Source of the DNA: Onchidella celtica
Lineage: Eukaryota > Mollusca > Gastropoda > Systellommatophora > Onchidiidae
DNA: 64,000 bases
Assembly (NCBI GenBank): GCA_963931925.1
Contig: OZ007567.1
Span: 95,053,676 to 95,117,675 of the forward strand
Direction of reading: 5' to 3'
The stretch's first letter is position 1, and the number at the start of each line of letters is the position of its first letter. The notes beneath the pieces are model-generated. The model was not told where the DNA came from and ran no database searches. It was given only the letters and a program-made list of their open reading frames with translations. This document shows positions 59,463 through 64,000 of the stretch, in pieces. Made by a program: the position numbers and the translations under genes.

Positions 59463-62400
59463 TCAAGAGGTAGTTATCCACATTTTTAACTGTATGTAAA
59501 TTTCATTATGTTACAACTTGAATGATTCTCACTGGCTTTTCCTGGGTGAGTCTTGAACTATTTAATACTATGTCCAGACAAGCTTTTCATCAGACAAGTC
59601 ACCCCCTCCCCTTTCATTTATAGGGGCTGTGCCAACTTGTAGCAGTGCCACTGTCAAGTGTGAAACTTTGTTGAAACCAAACATTCTAGTATGTGTGTCA
59701 CACTATCCGGATCCATTTCTCATTATTCCTTCTCTCATTCATATTTACAAGGCTTGCACACGACTATTTGTAAGATCAAAGGCATATCACTGCCATACAA
59801 GACATGTACTCATCCAAAGACCAGCACAACAGAACACACTGTGATTCTGAAGAAATCTGTTTCTATATTCCTGTAACAATATGAAGTCACAAATTGTACA
59901 GAGACAGTGCATTAACAAAAATAATATTTCTTGTCCTTGAAAATAAAGCTGGTGTATAATCAGTGGGCAGCCATCCCCTTGAATAAAATGAAAACTTTGC
60001 TACAAGTCTTCCATATATTTTTTTTTCAGCCTCCCTTACAGGAACTATCAACACAAATGTGTAACCATGACAACAAAACACTTTTCATCTTATGTCAATA
60101 CTCTGTGGGTGTATACCAGCGCAATCAGATGCAAAATTATATATTTAGTTTCTGGTTTCCTCCACAGAAACTACGGGAATCATTACTGTGAAATGCGTGA
60201 AACATTTCACATGAAACGCAGTTAAAACTTTTAGCTCCAAGTGAAATAATCATATCGATGTTTTCAGAGTTAAATTATGCTGAACCAAAGTTTTCCATAT
60301 TTGAACAAAATTAATCACTTGGGAAAACATTCGGCTAAGCCATGAAATATTAAAATGTCTGCACCCGGGATAAGAAGGGCCTACAAATGGGTCTGGAACA
60401 CCACTTGATTTTCATTGATTTTAATCTTTTCTGCATTTCACAGACAAAAGGTTTGACACCTGGACCTTGTGTGAGGTGACTTGTAGAACCTGAAAAATAG
60501 ATGAATCACTAAAATAACTCTCGCATTTGAGGTCTCACAGACAGTTGTGTGAACTTCAATTCCCGGCTGGGAATAAATCTCACATGTCAGTGTGTGACGA
60601 AAACGTCATTAAAGTGTTGTCTTTTGTTCATCATCTGACAGATATAATCATATTGAATATACACATGTATAACTATATCAAAATGATGGAAAAACAAAGC
60701 TGTCTTGTCCCATTCTGGAAAGTTAATTAGTGTTACAACATACAAGTCAATCAAACCACAGATTTACATAGATAAGAATTATTATCAGTTAAGCAGTTTA
60801 ACCTACATTTGGGGGCGAAAAAGGCAATAAACTGACAGATAAGATCCAATCAATCAACAAATTTCTCTGTTTCATAATCAGCTTTCAATCTATCAGACTC
60901 GGTAAAGACTTCTTCAATAAAAACCAGCAGTTTCCACATGTATAATGCTGCCTGCCTGAGCCACCTACAGCTCTATCATCGTTCTTTCTAATATTCCCAC
61001 TGCAGAGACATATAGAGGAATTATTTCACAATAACAGTGGTACAGAAACTTAATTAAATGTGTTTGACAAAAGCATTGGAACAATTTATAGTATGGCCTC
61101 CTCTGTCCCTACCATGACATAATCCAGTTTCTGAAGTATGGATCACTTTTACAATTACTGTACTTATTTAAAACCACTTGTATTTCTGTATTTATTTCAT
61201 TCTTTCTTGGTTACTATGAAAATGTGTCATTGTGCAGTATAACAATTCAGTTTTCACGATATAAAGAAATGATTTTGGCATGGTTTTAAAGCTTTATAAG
61301 ACTGCTTTTGTGGGACCACAGCATCCCCAATTTATTGCCTGTTGCATTTTGTATTGATATATTTGTGGACTGAACTCAAAATGCTTGCATGGCACTGTAG
61401 GGTGCTCTGTCTCTGACTGAAATGTAAGATTTGTTTCAAAAATAAAGGAAAACATTATTAAAAACTCTAAACCCAATCAAAGTTGTGTTAATTTCTGAAC
61501 ACCTTAAATTTTACAATATTAATCAAAATATATCACATCTCAAAAATAGGAAAAAACTTCTGAGGTTCTTATTTTACAATAAAAAGTCAAGCTTTACATT
61601 AAAATTTCCCTGGACAATCTACAGTCCACAGTGAAATGGAAATGGATAGCCCAATAGATAATGCTGTGGGTGCCAGGAATGTGTCCATCAGTGACACACA
61701 CAACTGATGTTGCTGGAAAACATTGTATGTGAACCGACATTATTTTTACAATGTAAATCTGGCAGCTACAGAATACTGACAGTGACACTTCTTACAGAAA
61801 CTGAACAAAAAGGCAAGAAATAGTATTATATGTAATAGCAGTTTTGTAAGGCACACCTCGTTCATATAATGCAAGGAATCTAACATGGAATACCTGTATA
61901 CTTATTATATAAGTGGGTGGACGGAAAACCATGTAATAATGACATTATATCACAAACAGCTAGATAAATAAAAAAAAATACATTCATTTATCTGCATGCA
62001 CATAAATATAACTCTCATACTACTGTTACACACGGATATATACATAGGACAAAAACAATGCAATTCTGAAACTGCCAAAGTGATATTCAAACCATATAAA
62101 TGACTTGATCAGATGAAGGTATAGATGGCTATGACAAAGCCAAGGTGATCAAAAGTCTGGAGGATATGTCCAAAAGGATAGGCCTGCTTGATCTTTACTG
62201 TACAGCAGACATGCTATGTTCTTGTTTTTAAACATCTGATAATTAAGTATAACTTTGTATTAAAACTAAAGAGTTCATTTATTAATCATGTGTTTATTGC
62301 TGTCAACCATTCATGATCAGGTAAAAAATTTTTATTGAAAACAGTCATCGGTTATTTTCAAGTCATACCACAACTACCAATATACAGTAAGTCCAGCCAT

Positions 62401-64000
62401 GAAGCATGATATTTCAATGAATTAATCACTTACCATTCAATTCCGCATCTTAAAAATGCATGATGCTATTACAAAATGTACTACTACATATTCATGCTGT
62501 GACCTGACAATTATATAGTAATCTTCTGAGTTGATTCACTTTACCTGTGGGCTGTGTCGGACTGTGGATCATTACCACAGTACAGACTGATGTCAACAGA
62601 TATGATACTTTCTTTCACCATGTAAAACTATCTGTCTGGCAATTTGTCTGAGATACAGACAGCAGTACACCTTTCTGATACACATTCTCTCATAAAATAG
62701 TTAATCCACAGAAGTAAACTTTTCTTTGTATTCACTGTATACCGAGGCTGAAGTCGTCCCAACATAATGAGCGTACAGGACGGATAGATAATAGCACACA
62801 GCCAGTACAAGCAGACCATGAAACATTTTCCTAATGGTCGTCATGATAAAGTTACATTTTACAGTCAGTCTCAACAGGAATGCTGACCTCTTTCTTTATG
62901 TGTACATTTTGCCCTGTCATCACATGTTGGCATAGCAGGTAATTCACAGTTTTGCTTTGTAGTGCTGGCACATTTATAGCTATGACTCAGTGTAAGCCAG
63001 GCTGCTGTGAGGCCTCAGTTGTAATTCTTCGATGATTATGGAGGTAATATGTTAAACAATGAGTCAGCACTGTCCATCTCCCAGACTAGACTCACCTAGG
63101 CATGGTATGCTGATGCTTAAATGGAGGTACACAGCAGACAAATTCATTCTCAAGCACTTAGAAATCTTTATCTGCTTCTCTCAGTTCTAACTGCAAAATT
63201 ACAGGATGCCATCATACACGAGTCTCATATATAATAAAATCATGATTCCAAAAGGAATATATTGACAACATAAATGGAAAGATAAAACAAATTGCTAATG
63301 TTTAAAAACAGCAATTAGCTTACACTGAACTAGGTGTCACATTCAAATCAGCACATGGAGAAGACAATTTTACATTAAGTAAATGCAACATCAGATGACA
63401 CTGACTGTTTATCCTCCAAGGTATCAATGACATAAAGTTATGACAAAATAGCATTACATTAAATCTGCAAGGTGTCATTTTATTATTCCTTCTACCCACA
63501 TTCATATTACCTCCCACACAGATCTCATATGGTCTAAATCTACGTTGTACTGACTGATTCTGAAACAAACTGTAACTGTGATACATTAAAGCCAGGACAA
63601 GTTATGGAATAAAGTATTAAGGTTTATAAAGTTATTCCCTTCCAGTTTCCCCTCCCAGCTCTTGACATTTATATCATCATCTAACTCAAATGAAATAAAA
63701 GTATAAGACAACTGATGTCATCTTGTCACTGCTGATAATTTGTTCATAAGTTAGCAGAGAGTGGAGGACCAAGTAAATTCTGTTCTTTTTTTTTTTTTTT
63801 TTTAAATGTCTTTTCAAAACTTGTTTGCATGATTCTTATGTATATTTTGAATTCGCTATGAGGCCTACAATAAACATGAACTTATTCATAGATTAGGTTT
63901 ACCCAAACCTCTGAAACAAAGAAAATAAAACAATGCTATTCTTCAATGATACAAATTACAATGCCTGAGATATGTACTGATCTATTTATTCCAACGGTCT
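59463..64000. other. Repeat-poor AT-rich tail of the window; no gene recognised
   Basis: About 4.5 kb without any repeat family found elsewhere in the window, without long microsatellites (only a T18 near 63788) and without a frame longer than 91 residues. The change in texture from the TE-rich part suggests a constrained or transcribed non-coding region such as the 3' UTR or an intron of a gene beyond position 64000. A plus-strand AATAAA lies at about 59941. This is inference; no splice or coding signal was confirmed. Confidence 0.3.

Overview
The window reads as nuclear DNA of a metazoan, probably a lophotrochozoan and most likely a mollusc. It is AT-rich and gene-poor, with introns (one GT-AG gene model is visible), long CT/GA, TCTA, GATG and GTT microsatellites, and many decayed transposable elements. 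The mollusc placement is an impression from repeat style only. No sequence here was searched against a database.

Only one host gene can be argued from sequence: a two-exon gene on the minus strand (49492-48617) for a 108-residue cysteine-free secreted precursor with an N-terminal signal peptide. Nearly every other open frame in the window is microsatellite translation, a repeat shadow or chance.

Most of the interpretable sequence is mobile DNA. (1) Five solo LTRs of two families: 1496-2334 and 30406-31555 with 5-bp target duplications, and 5856-7068, 8775-9641 and 42097-43193 with 4-bp duplications. No internal retrotransposon region was seen. (2) A 5.3-kb DNA transposon, 10067-15348, with 29-bp inverted ends, a TCAT duplication and a decayed transposase gene. 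(3) Five copies of a hAT-like MITE ('MITE-A', 8-bp duplications), four copies of a second MITE ('MITE-B', 7-bp duplications) and three of a third ('MITE-C'). (4) One non-autonomous Helitron, 41477-42015. (5) Transposase or reverse-transcriptase fragments: IS630/Tc1-like (34.1-35.1 kb), PIF/Harbinger-like (57.5-57.8 kb) and a LINE 3' end (19.9-20.15 kb). (6) A tRNA-derived SINE-like unit near 53.4-53.6 kb, a long foldback near 55.7 kb and other candidate TIR elements.

The best observation is a nest at 41.2-43.8 kb: MITE-C holds MITE-B, whose left edge holds MITE-A, which holds both the Helitron and a solo LTR. Other copies in the same window act as empty sites and fix most insertion points to the base. 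The stretch 45.3-48.6 kb may be the 3' UTR of the secreted-precursor gene. The last 4 kb (59.5-64 kb) is repeat-poor with no recognisable gene and could be UTR or intron of a gene beyond the window. Family names MITE-A, -B and -C are labels made here.
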